Shown: piece by piece, positions 15,133 through 30,023 of the stretch
How positions within the stretch are numbered: position 1 is the first letter of the stretch
Layout: each line of letters opens with the position of its first letter
Position numbers and translations under genes: made by a program
Source of the DNA: Actinobacteria bacterium HGW-Actinobacteria-5
GTDB taxonomy: Bacteria; Actinomycetota; Actinomycetes; Propionibacteriales; Propionibacteriaceae
Length of the DNA stretch: 36,909 nt
Assembly (NCBI GenBank): GCA_002843035.1
Contig: PHEV01000019.1
Location: forward strand, 1 to 36,909
Reading direction: 5' to 3'
Notes under the pieces: model-generated
What the model saw: only the letters and a program-made list of their open reading frames with translations
Told to the model about the DNA's origin: nothing
Databases searched by the model: none

Positions 15133-15186
15133 TAGTAGCTCTGATGCCAAGCATTCATGTCAGCGGGTGGGTACTTCTCCTGCCGC

Positions 15187-15965
15187 TCAGCTGATCCGCT
15201 CGCCGGCCTCGAGGTAGAGCGTGCGACCCGCCTCACGGGCCTCGAGGGCGGCGAGCAGGCGTCCACGGGCGAACGGTGCCATCGTTGCGGCGGCGTCGCC
15301 GGGCGGGAGCCAGTGGACGGCGCGGATCTCGCGAAGGTCGGCCTGGAGCAGGTGAACGGACGCGGGGGGCATCTCGCGTCCGTCGAAGATGAGTTCGACC
15401 GCGTCCTCCCAGCCCAGGTAGGGAGCGAGCCAGTCCACCACCAGCAGACGCCCGACGCTGACGGTGTGGCCGAGTTCCTCCTCGACCTCGCGGACCAGGC
15501 CGACGCGTGGGCTCTCGCCCACCTCGAGGATGCCGCCCGGCAGCTCGAAGTCGGGCTTGAAGGTGGTCTCGAGAATGCACACCCGACCGTCCTCGTCGGT
15601 GAGGAGCAGGTGGCTGATCACTCGCTTGCGGGCGGTCACGGTGTTCATCACCGCGGTGAACGCCTCCCTGCCCTCGGCAGGGTCGTCCCTGAGCCGGGCG
15701 TACCAGGCCTGGTCGTCACGCCCCTCCGCAGTGATCCAGCGGTCCCGGGCCACGCCCTCGAGCCGGAAGCCCGCGCGGTGCAGGGCCCGCCGCCGCGCCC
15801 GGTCGGACAACGCGACGCTGGTCTCCACCCGGATCACTCCGGGCTCGTCGAAGGCCAACTGGCAGGTGTTCACCAGCAGCAGGTGCATCCGCTCGGATCC
15901 GTCGTCGCCGCCGAAGTCCACCATCGCGTTGCCGTCCGCGACCACGAACGGCAGGGAATCCCGGA

Positions 15966-15969
<4 letters not shown>
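15187..15969 (-). CDS. GNAT-like/Nudix hydrolase fusion protein
   Basis: This 260-residue protein seems to be a fusion. Residues 110-230 form a Nudix domain with a full Nudix box at about 146-167: 'GGILEVGESPRVGLVREVEE' followed by ELG. The catalytic REVEEE is intact. Residues 28-97 look like the C-terminal half of a RimJ/RimL-type GNAT acetyltransferase: 'RVETSVALSDRARRRALHRA', then 'GFRLEGVARDRW' and 'DDQAWYARLRDD'. The acetyl-CoA P-loop half is not seen, so acetyltransferase activity is doubtful. The GTG start overlaps the glgB stop (GTGA), so it is coupled to the glycogen operon, although no glycogen role is evident. Nudix substrates cannot be predicted here. An alternative start further downstream would remove the GNAT-like part. 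Confidence 0.75.
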
Positions 15970-17863
<1,894 letters not shown>

Positions 17864-17864
<1 letters not shown>

Positions 17865-19171
17865 TACTGCTCCTTGTCAGTCGGTGCCGGAGGATTCAAG
17901 GAAACCCTCCTTGCTTCATCTTGGACCGCTCGCCACGGGATGTGTGCCCAATTGGGCCGATTGCGTACTTCGTAGACAACCTCGTAAACGGCCTTGTCGA
18001 GCTCGTAGGCGCGGAGAAGGGCCGGCTCGGCCCGGTGCTCGCCCGAGTACCCGTCGAGGAAGGCCTCGCGGGCTGCCGCGCACCACTGCCGGGCCTCGTG
18101 CCCGTCGGGATCCGCGTGGGCGCTGCGGGCGTAGTCGAGGCTACGCAGCAGGCCGGCGACGTCACGCCAGACCGAGTCGAACTCCCTGCGCTCGGCCAGC
18201 GTCTTGAGTGGCTCGCCCTCGAAGTCGATGATCACCCACGGGCTGCCGCCGGGGGCACTGCGGTGCAGCACCTGGCCGAGGTGGAAGTCGCCGTGCACGC
18301 GCTGGGTTGCCAGCGCCTGTCCGCTCGGCGCGGAGAACAGCAACTGGGCGGCATGCCGGTACTCGTCGAGTTCGTGTACCGCCTCCGCCGCCTCGGCGAA
18401 CCGGCGGACCATGTCCGCGGTGAGGTCCTCCCCGGGTCGGGAGGCGGTACCGAAGGAATCCGCCAGGCGGGCGTGGAGGTCACGGAGCTCCACCCCGAGC
18501 TGGAGGCACTCCGCCGAGATGTCGCGTCCGGCGGCACAGGCGTCCGTGGCGTACACCCAGCCGTCGGTGATGCCGGTGATGCGCTGGCAGAACAGGCCGA
18601 GGTCGTAGTCGTCGTGCGAGAGCAGGCCGTACAGGTCCGGGGTGATCCCGGAGCCGCTGAGCGCGCCGAGCACCTCGGCGTCCAGGTTGCGCCCCGCTTC
18701 GAGCTTGCGGAAGAGCTTGAACAGGGTGGTCTCGCCGACCATGACCGTTGTGTTGCTCTGCTCGCCGGTGAACAGGCGCATCGCGGCGGCGGCGTCCACC
18801 GGTCCGGGGTCGCGCCAGGTCATGCCCGCCGGTGGGTCGGCGAGCAGCGCTCCGACGAGGGCGGCCATGGCCGCCGGGTGGGTGGTTGCATCCACGATGT
18901 CCACCTCGCCGAGGCCGGCGAGCGTGGCTCGTCCGACCGGCAGGCCGGCGGGGGCGCTGCCCGCAGGGACGTAGGCGACGAGCAACTGGTAGATCTCGGT
19001 GCGGCCGTCGTCGTAGGCAATTTCGGCGAGCTCGGAGCGCACCGCCGGCCAGGTGCCGTCGGGGGTGTACCAGGGCAGGGCAGAGATGCCGGCGATCCGG
19101 GCGCCCAGGCCCTTGCCGCCGAACCAACGGGCCTGGCGCAGGTAGGTCTCCCAGGCGGCCGCGGTGGTCAT
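17864..19171 (-). CDS. Maltokinase (Pep2/Mak type)
   Basis: This 435-residue kinase is predicted to phosphorylate maltose with ATP to give maltose 1-phosphate, the donor used by GlgE. The N-terminal cap contains 'YLRQARWFGGKGLGARIAGI'. The kinase-like fold shows 'GEQSNTTVMVGETTLFKLFR' (Lys for ATP), catalytic 'QRVHGDFHLGQVLHR' (Brenner-type HxD) and metal-binding 'WVIIDFEGEPLKTLAERR'. I chose the ATG at 19171 because GAGGTG lies 6 nt upstream. An in-frame GTG three codons earlier overlaps that site. In many actinobacteria Mak is fused to, or adjacent to, TreS; here it stands alone between glgE and glgB. Confidence 0.92.
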
Positions 19172-19181
19172 GGCCGTCACC

Positions 19182-21284
19182 TCACCGGCGCAGCACGTGT
19201 AGGACCATGGCCGGGCTGGCCGGATGTAGCCGGACGAAGTTGCGATCACCCCAGGTGAACGTGGCGCCGGAGAGTTCATCCCGCAGGTCGACCGTCGGAC
19301 CGCTCACGCCGAGCCAGCCGAGGTCGAAGTGGACGTCGGTCTCGACTCCCTGGTTGGGATCGAGGCTGCAGATCACGACGACGGCGTCGTCCCCGTCGCG
19401 CTTGGCGAAGGCGAGCACGCCGTCGTGGGGGGCGTCGAGGAACCGGATCTGGCGCAGCTGTTGCAGTGCCGGGTGGTCGTGCCGGACCTGGTTGAGACTG
19501 CCGAGCAGGACGTTCAGATTGGGCTGGGCGGAGAAGTCGCGGGGCCGGTACTCGAACTTCTCGGAGTTCTTGTACTCCTCGCCGCCGGGCTTCAGCGGTT
19601 CGTGCTCGAAGAGCTCGAAGCCCGAGTAGACACCCCAGGACGGGGACAGCGTCGCAGCAAGGATCGCCCGAATCGCGAAGGCCGCCGGGTTGCCGGACTG
19701 CAGGAAGAACGGGTTGATATCCGGGGTGTTGACGAAGAAGTTCGGCCGGTAGAAGGCGTCCATCCCGGTGGAGAGTTCGGTGAGGTACTCCTGGAGTTCC
19801 GCCTTGGTGTTGCGCCAGGTGAAGTAGGTGTAGCTCTGATGGAAGCCGACCATGCCGAGGGTGTGCATCATCTCCGGCTTGGTGAACGCTTCGGCGAGGA
19901 AGATCACGTCCGGGTCGGTCTCGCGGACCTGCCGCATCACCCACGCCCAGAACTCGACCGGCTTGGTGTGCGGGTTGTCCACCCGGAAGATCCGGACGCC
20001 GTGGGACATCCAGAGCTTCAGGATGCGCAGCACCTCGCGGTAGATGCCGTCGGGGTCGTTGTCGAAGTTGATCGGGTAGATGTCCTGGTACTTCTTCGGC
20101 GGATTCTCCGCGTAGGCGATCGTGCCGTCCAGCCGGGTGGTGAACCACTCCGGGTGGGCCGAAACCCACGGGTGGTCAGGGCTCGCCTGCAGGGCGAAGT
20201 CGAGGGCGACCTCCAGGCCGACTTCCTTGGCCTTTGCGACGAACCGGTCGAAAGCATCCCAGTCGCCCAGATCGGGGTGGATGGCGTCGTGGCCGCCCTC
20301 GGGGCCACCGATCGCCCAGGGGGACCCGGGGTCGCCGGGGGCGGGGATCAGGGTGTTGTTGCGGCCTTTCCGGAACGCGGTGCCGATCGGGTGGATCGGG
20401 GGCATGTACACGACGTCGAAGCCCATCGCAGCCACCTGCTCGAGGCGCTCGTGGCAGGAGTCGAAGGTGCCGGACGTCCACTTCTTCGTCGCCGGGTCGT
20501 AGCTGGCTCCGATCGAGCGGGGGAAGAACTCGTACCAGCTGGAGAACAGGGCCCTCGCCCGGTCGACCTGGACCGGGAAGTCGGCCGTGGGAGTGAGCAG
20601 TTCGCGTGGCCCGTACCGTTTCATGGCCCGCTCGATTCCGTGGGCGGTGGCCACCTCGATCAGGTCGTCGGCCGGGCGTTCGGGGATCAGCAGCATCGCC
20701 GTCGCCTTGAGGATGGAGGCCGCGACCGGGTCGCCGGCCTGTTCTGCGATGACTGCCGTGCGCTCGAGCAGGTCGCGTCCCTCGAGGCAGACCAGGTCGA
20801 TGTCGACACCGGCAGGGAGCTTCGCCTCGGCGTTGTGCAGCCAGGTGGCCCACGGGTCCGACCAGCCCTCGACCCGGAACGTCCAGGCGCCCTCGGTGTC
20901 CGGGCGCACCCATGCCTCCCAGGGGTCGAGCCCGCGGGGCTCGACCGGCGTCATGTCGACCCGGGTCTCCTCGCCCGTCGGGCTGGTCAGGATCACCGAG
21001 GCGTTGACGGCGTCGTGTCCCTCGCGGAAGACCTTCGCGCGCACCGGGAAGAGCTCTCCGGCGACCGCCTTCGCCGGGTAGGCGCCGCCCTCGATGACGG
21101 GGCTCACCTTGGCGACTGGAATGCGGCCGAACCCGCGGGGCAGTGTCACTGTGGGACGCAGGTCGAGGGGGGCGGTGGGCACGGGAGCAGGGGCGGGAGC
21201 CGGCGTCGGTGCCGGCCCCGCGGCAGCCGGCGTTGCCGGCGTGCGCTGCTGACGCTTGCGGGACGGGTTTGCGGTTGCGCTCAC
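19182..21284 (-). CDS. glgE: Alpha-1,4-glucan:maltose-1-phosphate maltosyltransferase GlgE
   Basis: This 700-residue GH13_3 enzyme extends alpha-1,4-glucan chains by two glucose units from maltose 1-phosphate. The first ~40 residues are a Pro/Ala-rich disordered tail. The N-domain starts near 'LPRGFGRIPVAKVSPVIEGG'. The catalytic barrel holds 'VYMPPIHPIGTAFRKGRNN', nucleophile Asp436 in 'VRIFRVDNPHTKP', acid/base Glu465 in 'DVIFLAEAFTKPEMM', and 'GFHQSYTYFTWRNTK', all GlgE-specific. The GTG start lies 6 nt after a TAGGTT box, so transcription of the glgE-mak-glgB-Nudix block may begin at the start codon. Maltokinase follows 10 bases downstream. Confidence 0.96.
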   Translation of the reverse strand: MSATANPSRKRQQRTPATPAAAGPAPTPAPAPAPVPTAPLDLRPTVTLPRGFGRIPVAKVSPVIEGGAYPAKAVAGELFPVRAKVFREGHDAVNASVILTSPTGEETRVDMTPVEPRGLDPWEAWVRPDTEGAWTFRVEGWSDPWATWLHNAEAKLPAGVDIDLVCLEGRDLLERTAVIAEQAGDPVAASILKATAMLLIPERPADDLIEVATAHGIERAMKRYGPRELLTPTADFPVQVDRARALFSSWYEFFPRSIGASYDPATKKWTSGTFDSCHERLEQVAAMGFDVVYMPPIHPIGTAFRKGRNNTLIPAPGDPGSPWAIGGPEGGHDAIHPDLGDWDAFDRFVAKAKEVGLEVALDFALQASPDHPWVSAHPEWFTTRLDGTIAYAENPPKKYQDIYPINFDNDPDGIYREVLRILKLWMSHGVRIFRVDNPHTKPVEFWAWVMRQVRETDPDVIFLAEAFTKPEMMHTLGMVGFHQSYTYFTWRNTKAELQEYLTELSTGMDAFYRPNFFVNTPDINPFFLQSGNPAAFAIRAILAATLSPSWGVYSGFELFEHEPLKPGGEEYKNSEKFEYRPRDFSAQPNLNVLLGSLNQVRHDHPALQQLRQIRFLDAPHDGVLAFAKRDGDDAVVVICSLDPNQGVETDVHFDLGWLGVSGPTVDLRDELSGATFTWGDRNFVRLHPASPAMVLHVLRR

Positions 21285-21290
21285 GTCCCC

Positions 21291-21296
21291 AACCTA
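21291..21296 (-). promoter_or_regulatory. Putative -10 box of a leaderless transcript (glgE operon)
   Basis: TAGGTT on the minus strand lies 6 nt upstream of the GTG at 21284, with no Shine-Dalgarno sequence between. It gives the glgE block its own promoter separate from glgX. Confidence 0.55.
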
Positions 21297-21395
21297 GCGG
21301 CTGGCACTTTCGCGCGGGAGGGAATGCGCAGGGCTTCCCATCGAGGCGTCGAGCGGCGGTTCAGGGCGCAGCGACCAGGCATGTGCCGTGGCCGG

Positions 21396-21413
21396 GTCCG
21401 GGCAGGGCCGGAC
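21396..21413 (-). terminator. Weak hairpin after glgX
   Basis: GTCCGG and CCGGAC form a perfect 6-bp stem with a 6-nt loop, 15 bases past the glgX stop on the minus strand. There is no T-tract. It is the only likely terminator in the 144-base gap between glgX and glgE. Confidence 0.35.
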
Positions 21414-21428
21414 GGCGAGAGCGTCCGA

Positions 21429-23642
<2,214 letters not shown>

Positions 23643-23690
23643 AGTTTGTCCTAACCTTCGCGGAGAACCAATTTGCGACCCACGGATGCG

Positions 23691-23702
23691 GGAAACGTTT
23701 CA
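23691..23702. promoter_or_regulatory. LacI-family/CRE-like operator between glgX and the cysteine desulfurase gene
   Basis: GGAAACGTTTCA contains the perfect 10-nt palindrome GAAACGTTTC centred on CG, the hallmark of LacI-family operators. It differs at one base from the fully symmetric TGAAACGTTTCA. It lies 49 bases upstream of glgX and 24 bases upstream of the cysteine desulfurase start. Control of glgX by a sugar-responsive LacI-type regulator is plausible; no regulator gene is in the window. Confidence 0.45.
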
Positions 23703-23725
23703 CGATGTTCATAGGAGGCGGACGG

Positions 23726-24847
23726 ATGACCGGAAGTACCTATCTGGACCACGCCGCGTCCTCTCCGGTGCTGCCGGAGGCCGCTGCGGCGATGGCCGCG
23801 GAGCTGGGTCGTCCAGGCAATCCGAGTTCGCTGCACGCGGCCGGCCGGGCGGCCCGACGAGCCCTCGAAGAGGCGCGGGAGTCGCTCGCAGCCGACCTCG
23901 GCGCGAGGCCGGCCGAGGTCGTGTTCACCTCCGGCGGCACCGAGGCCAACAACCTCGCGCTACTCGGGGCGAGGGCCGAGGGACGTGGAGAGGTGGCGGT
24001 CTCGGCGATTGAGCACCCGTCCGTCGCGGCCGTCCGGCAGCGCCTGGCCGAGGTGGCGGTGCTGCCGGTGCACGAGACCGGGCACCTCGATCTCGACCGC
24101 GCCACCGGGCTCCTGGGACGGCGGACGGGGCTGGTCTCGGTGATGTGGGTGAACAACGAGACGGGCGCCGTGCAGCCGGTCGCCGCCGTGGCGGAACGCG
24201 CGCACGCGGTCGGAGCCCTCGCACACAGCGATGCCGTACAGGCCTTCGGCCGCCTGCCGGTGGGCTTCGCTCGCTCCGGGCTGGACCTGCTCAGCGTGTC
24301 GGCGCACAAGCTGGGTGGGCCGGTGGGGATCGGTGCGCTGGTGGTGCGTCGCGGCGTGACCGTGGTGCCGACGGGGTTCGGAGGCGGCCAGGAGGCCCGG
24401 CTGCGCTCGGGAACGGTGCCGGTGGCGCTGGCGGCGGGCTTCGCTGCGGCGGCCAGGGTCGCCTGCGGGCGTCTCGAGGCGGAGGCCCGGCGTCTGTCCG
24501 CACTGCGCGACCGCCTGATCGCGGGTGCGCTCGCGACGATTCCGGACACCAGGGCCAACACCGCAGAGCCCTGCAGCCCGGCGATCGTGAACCTCACCTT
24601 CGCCGGCGTGCGCGCGGACGACGTGCTGTTGTTGCTGGATGCCGCGGGCTTCGACGCGTCCACGGGTTCGGCGTGCACAGCTGGCGTGCACCAGCCGAGC
24701 GAAGTCCTGCTGGCGATGGGGCGCACCTCCCACGCCGCGTCCGCGAGCCTGCGGTTCTCCTTCGGACCCGACACCACGACCGGGGCGATCGACGCGCTGC
24801 TCGGCCTCCTCCCCGGCATCGTGGAGCGGGCCCGATCGGCTTCCTGA
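23726..24847 (+). CDS. Cysteine desulfurase (NifS/IscS class)
   Basis: This 373-residue PLP enzyme removes sulfur from cysteine and holds it as a persulfide, here most likely for MnmA, encoded next. The fold starts with 'YLDHAASSPVLPEA'. 'VVFTSGGTEANNLALL' binds the cofactor, His97 lies in 'SAIEHPSV', the PLP lysine is Lys195 in 'SVSAHKLGGPVG', and the catalytic cysteine is Cys317 in 'ASTGSACTAGVHQPSEVLLA'. The long loop around Cys marks the IscS/NifS group rather than SufS. I chose the ATG at 23726 because AGGAGG lies 7 nt upstream. The same gene order, iscS-like then mnmA, occurs in M. tuberculosis (from memory). Confidence 0.93.
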   Translation: MTGSTYLDHAASSPVLPEAAAAMAAELGRPGNPSSLHAAGRAARRALEEARESLAADLGARPAEVVFTSGGTEANNLALLGARAEGRGEVAVSAIEHPSVAAVRQRLAEVAVLPVHETGHLDLDRATGLLGRRTGLVSVMWVNNETGAVQPVAAVAERAHAVGALAHSDAVQAFGRLPVGFARSGLDLLSVSAHKLGGPVGIGALVVRRGVTVVPTGFGGGQEARLRSGTVPVALAAGFAAAARVACGRLEAEARRLSALRDRLIAGALATIPDTRANTAEPCSPAIVNLTFAGVRADDVLLLLDAAGFDASTGSACTAGVHQPSEVLLAMGRTSHAASASLRFSFGPDTTTGAIDALLGLLPGIVERARSAS

Positions 24848-24853
24848 ACCGCT

Positions 24854-24886
24854 GGACCGAGTTCGGAACCGTCCCCAATCCGGTTC
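24854..24886 (+). repeat. Solitary fifth copy of the REP-like element
   Basis: This 33-nt copy matches the left-flank copies (reverse complemented) at 30 of 33 positions, about 22 kb from the RAYT gene. The stem extends outward by GCT/AGC. It lies in the gap between the cysteine desulfurase stop and mnmA, and ends just before a TAGGAT box. There is no T-tract. It shows that the repeat family is dispersed. Confidence 0.85.
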
Positions 24887-24890
24887 AGCG

Positions 24891-24896
24891 TAGGAT
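24891..24896 (+). promoter_or_regulatory. Putative -10 box of mnmA abutting the REP hairpin
   Basis: TAGGAT lies 24 bases before the mnmA ATG, leaving a short leader with a strong AGGAGG site (24909-24914). The REP hairpin occupies the place of the -35 region, so the repeat and promoter are physically joined. Confidence 0.4.
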
Positions 24897-24919
24897 TCCC
24901 GGGTTCGAGGAGGTGAGCG

Positions 24920-25996
24920 ATGCGCATACTGGCTGCGATGTCCGGCGGGGTGGACTCCGCCGTCGCTGCCGCGCGGCTGGTGGACGCGGGTCACGACGTC
25001 GTCGGGGTGCACCTGGCGCTGTCGAAGAATCCGGAGGCATACCGCAGCGGTGCGCGTGGGTGCTGCTCACTGGAGGATTCCCACGACGCCCGCCGGGCCG
25101 CGGATGCGCTCGGGATCCCGTTCTACGTGTGGGACTTCGCCGAGCGGTTCGCCGAGGACGTGTTGGCCGATTTCGTCAACGAGTATGCGTCCGGCCGCAC
25201 CCCGAACCCGTGCCTGCGCTGCAACGAGAAGATCAAGTTCGCCGCCGTGCTCGAGCGGGGCCGGGCCCTGGGCTTCGACGCGGTCGCGACCGGTCACTAC
25301 GCCCGCCTGGAGCCCTCGCCCGCCGGGGTGTCGCTGCACCGCTCCGCCGAGCCGGCGAAGGACCAGTCCTACGTTCTCGGGGTGCTGGACGCCGACCAGT
25401 TGCGGCACTCGCTCTTCCCGCTCGGCGCCGACACCGCGAAGGCAGCAGTGCGGGCCGAGGCCGCCGCGCGCGGCCTGACCCTGGCCTCCAAGCCCGACAG
25501 CCACGACATCTGCTTCATCCCGACCGGCGACACGGCGGGTTTCCTGAGCGCGCGCCTGGGCCGGCGTCCCGACGACATCGTGGACGAGCGCGGCGAGGTA
25601 CTCGGTGCCCACGACGGCACCCACCGGTTCACCGTGGGCCAGCGGCACGGGCTGCACCTGTCGGTGCCCGCCGGTGACGGGCGGCCCCGCTACGTACTCG
25701 GGGTCGACCCGGTGCGGAACACCGTCACGGTGGGGCCGAAGCAGTCGCTGGCGGTGCGCGTGATCGAGGGCATCCGTCCGACCTGGACCGAGCAGCCCGT
25801 GTCCGGCGCCTGGCGGGGTCTCGTGCAGGTGCGGGCCCACGGGGACGCGATGCCTGCGACCATCGAGGTCGCGGCCGGCCGCGTCCGGATCGAGCTGGAC
25901 GAGCCCGCCTACGGCATCGCCCCCGGTCAGGCCGCGGTCTCCTACGACGGCGATCGCGTGGTTGGCAGCGCCACGATCTCCTCGACGGGCGCGTGA
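24920..25996 (+). CDS. mnmA: tRNA-specific 2-thiouridylase MnmA
   Basis: This 358-residue enzyme thiolates uridine 34 of Glu, Gln and Lys tRNAs, using sulfur from the cysteine desulfurase encoded just upstream. The ATP-pyrophosphatase P-loop is '[16 protein letters not shown]' (residues 5-20). The catalytic cysteines are Cys98 in '[16 protein letters not shown]' (with Cys101) and Cys198 in '[14 protein letters not shown]'. 'GHYARL' and 'FTVGQRHGL' are family motifs, and the C-terminal tRNA-binding domain is complete. The ATG is preceded by AGGAGG. Its stop overlaps the MetE-like gene start. Intact. Confidence 0.96.
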   Translation: MRILAAMSGGVDSAVAAARLVDAGHDVVGVHLALSKNPEAYRSGARGCCSLEDSHDARRAADALGIPFYVWDFAERFAEDVLADFVNEYASGRTPNPCLRCNEKIKFAAVLERGRALGFDAVATGHYARLEPSPAGVSLHRSAEPAKDQSYVLGVLDADQLRHSLFPLGADTAKAAVRAEAAARGLTLASKPDSHDICFIPTGDTAGFLSARLGRRPDDIVDERGEVLGAHDGTHRFTVGQRHGLHLSVPAGDGRPRYVLGVDPVRNTVTVGPKQSLAVRVIEGIRPTWTEQPVSGAWRGLVQVRAHGDAMPATIEVAAGRVRIELDEPAYGIAPGQAAVSYDGDRVVGSATISSTGA

Positions 25997-27018
25997 TGGT
26001 CGCCTTCACCGGCCTCGGTTCGCTGCCCGGCACCGACTTCGCCGCTGCGGCCCGGATGACCTTCGACAAGGTGCCCGACCTGCCCTACCTGCCCGAACTG
26101 CCGGCGCGGGGGCCGTGGGCTGCGATGATCGGACGCGGGCTGGGCCTGCCGTCCGGACTGCCCGCAGAGCTCGGCGCGGGGGAGTGGCGACTGGCCGACG
26201 CCCCGGGCGCCGACCAGCGCAGGGCGCGAGCCACGTGGCGCGACGACCTGGACCAGCTCGAGGAGGTCGCGGACGGCTACGCCGGACCGTTCAAGGTCGC
26301 GGTCACCGGGCCGTGGACGCTGGCCGCCTCGCTCGGGGTGGCCCACACCGGACGCGTGCTGGCTGACGTCGGCGCACGGCGCGATCTCGCCCAGGCGGTC
26401 GCGGAGGGCGTTGGAGAGCTGCTTTCCGAGCTCGCCCGGCGCCTGCCCGGGGCCGGGCTGGTGCTGCAGGTTGACGAGCCGTCGCTGCCGGCGGTGGCGG
26501 CGGGTGCGGTGCCGACGCCCGGCGGCTTCTTCCGGCACCGCGCCGTGGACCTGCCCGAGCTGTGCCGGGCGCTGTCCTGGGTCACGGGCGAACCAGCCCG
26601 CCGGGGCCTGGCGGTGCCCACAGTGCTGCACAGCTGCGCCCGGTGGGACGGCGGGTGGCCGCTGCGGTCCCTGCTCGGTGCCGATGCGACTGCCGCCGGC
26701 TTCGACGGCGTGTCTGTGGATCTCGACCAGCTCGGCACACCCGACTGGGATGCCTTGGCCGACGCCGCTGACGCCGGGGCGACGCTCTACCTCGGCTGCC
26801 TGCCGACCGCAGGCGAGACGCACCCGCTCGGCGTGGATGCCGTGCGGCGCCGGGCGCTGGCGGCGCTCGATCGGATCGGGGCACCCAGCGATGTCTCCGA
26901 CCGCCTGGTCCTCACCCCGTCCTGCGGGCTTGCCGGGTGGACCCCCGGCGAGGTGAGCCGGGGGTTCGAGGTGTTGGCGCGGGTGCGGGAGCAGGTGGCG
27001 GCGGAGCTCGGCGCCTGA
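25996..27018 (+). CDS. MetE C-terminal-domain-like (UROD/MetE-fold) protein
   Basis: This 340-residue protein resembles the catalytic C-terminal half of cobalamin-independent methionine synthase. Zinc-ligand motifs are visible: 'VLHSCARWDGG' (His212, Cys214) and 'LTPSCGLAGWTPGEV' (Cys310). 'VTGPWTLAASLG' and 'VLQVDEPSLPAV' also fit. It lacks the N-terminal half of MetE, so a standalone methionine synthase role is uncertain; it may transfer methyl from another donor. I recall the M. tuberculosis homologue (Rv3015c) in the same mnmA-to-ligA neighbourhood. The ATG at 25996 overlaps the mnmA stop by one base (TGATG). A GTG one codon earlier is also possible. Confidence 0.8.
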   Translation: MVAFTGLGSLPGTDFAAAARMTFDKVPDLPYLPELPARGPWAAMIGRGLGLPSGLPAELGAGEWRLADAPGADQRRARATWRDDLDQLEEVADGYAGPFKVAVTGPWTLAASLGVAHTGRVLADVGARRDLAQAVAEGVGELLSELARRLPGAGLVLQVDEPSLPAVAAGAVPTPGGFFRHRAVDLPELCRALSWVTGEPARRGLAVPTVLHSCARWDGGWPLRSLLGADATAAGFDGVSVDLDQLGTPDWDALADAADAGATLYLGCLPTAGETHPLGVDAVRRRALAALDRIGAPSDVSDRLVLTPSCGLAGWTPGEVSRGFEVLARVREQVAAELGA

Positions 27019-27038
27019 GCGGGCCGCCTCCTCAGCGC
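27011..27038. terminator. Weak bidirectional hairpin at convergent gene ends
   Basis: GCGC-TGAG (with one bulged C) pairs with CTCA-GCGC around an 11-nt loop. It spans the stop codons of the MetE-like gene and of the convergent reductase gene. It could end both transcripts, but part of the symmetry follows simply from both genes ending in TGA. Confidence 0.35.
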
Positions 27039-27580
27039 ACGACCTCGTAGCGGGCTGCGACGAACTCGCCGCTCGGCACGGTCTCCCGGCAGCGCAGGTC
27101 GACCCGCCGCGGCAGCAGGGGCCTGCCGGAACCCAGCGTCACCGGCGCGATGTTCACCACGACTTCGTCGAGCAGCCCGTGGTCGAGGAACTGACCGGCC
27201 AGGTCACCGCCCCCGACCACCCAGATCACTCCGTCCCCGACGCGCGCCGCGAGCCGGGCGTGGACCGCCTCGACGGGGTCGGCGGTGAACTGGACGTCCG
27301 CGCCCGGCCACGTGGGCAGCTCCCTGTGCGTGAACACCACGCAGGGCTGGGTGTACGGCCAGGGCTGGGTGGCAGCCCCGCCATCGTCGTGGAGCTCGCG
27401 GTACATCCAGCGATAGGTGTTCGCACCCATGCACAGCGCACCGACGTCTGCGATGAAGGTCTCGTAGTCGAGCGGTCCGCCCGAGCCCGCGGTGCGGGAC
27501 AGCAGCCAGTCCAGGGAGTGGTCTTCGGTGGCGAGGAAGCCGTCGAGGCTGGTCGCGGTGTAGTAGATGGTGCGGCCCAT
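27032..27580 (-). CDS. RibD C-terminal/dihydrofolate-reductase-like protein
   Basis: This 182-residue protein is a member of the RibD-C/DHFR-like reductase superfamily. Visible are 'IYYTATSLDGFLATEDHSLD' (N-terminal strand and loop), 'ALCMGANTYRWMY', 'CVVFTHRELP' and the nucleotide-binding 'IWVVGGGDLAGQFLDHGLLD'. The family binds NADPH; the substrate is unknown, and it is not the housekeeping DHFR. I chose the ATG at 27580 because the family start 'MGRTIYYTATSLDG' is there. The frame is open further upstream, but that part is antisense to ligA. It is divergent from ligA, with 88 bases between the starts. Confidence 0.85.
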   Translation of the reverse strand: MGRTIYYTATSLDGFLATEDHSLDWLLSRTAGSGGPLDYETFIADVGALCMGANTYRWMYRELHDDGGAATQPWPYTQPCVVFTHRELPTWPGADVQFTADPVEAVHARLAARVGDGVIWVVGGGDLAGQFLDHGLLDEVVVNIAPVTLGSGRPLLPRRVDLRCRETVPSGEFVAARYEVVR

Positions 27581-27638
27581 CGCACCAGTCAATCCGACGC
27601 CACCGACACCGGCCAATCGGCAATCCTCGTGGCCGTGA

Positions 27639-29735
<2,097 letters not shown>

Positions 29736-29744
29736 GATGTCGGC

Positions 29745-29948
29745 GTGCCAGAGGGCCTGAACTCCGACCTGAACCTGAACGTGGGCGCCCCGCCGCGGGT
29801 GCGTCCGCAGATGGGCGAGTGGGGTCCGCTTGACGTGCCGCCGACGCGCAAGAAGCGGCGAATGCGCTGGTGGACGATCCTCGCCGTCGTCCTGGTGACG
29901 GCCGCCGTCGTCGGCTACGGGTACTGGATCTACACGATCATCCGCTGA
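29745..29948 (+). CDS. Small single-pass membrane protein of unknown function
   Basis: This 67-residue protein has a polar Pro-rich N-terminal half and a basic stretch 'RKKRRMRWW' (about residues 36-44). One membrane helix follows, about 45-65 ('ILAVVLVTAAVVGYGYWIY'). The positive-inside rule puts the N-terminus in the cytoplasm. I do not recognise a family. It starts with GTG 9 bases after the ligA stop and has its own TAGGAT box at the leaderless distance, which supports it being real. Third-position GC is high across the whole frame. Confidence 0.7.
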   Translation: MPEGLNSDLNLNVGAPPRVRPQMGEWGPLDVPPTRKKRRMRWWTILAVVLVTAAVVGYGYWIYTIIR

Positions 29949-30023
29949 GTGTGCTCGGCGGGAGGCCTCGACCCCCGCCAGACGGGGGCAATTCTCTCCA
30001 CCGGCCCGGCACGCGCGAGAGAC

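Noticed and set aside
12850-15135. Plus-strand open frame of 761 codons opposite the MFS gene
   Set aside because: It is the complement of an MFS gene with membrane helices and motif A. The translation is Arg/Gly/Asp/His-rich with no family features.
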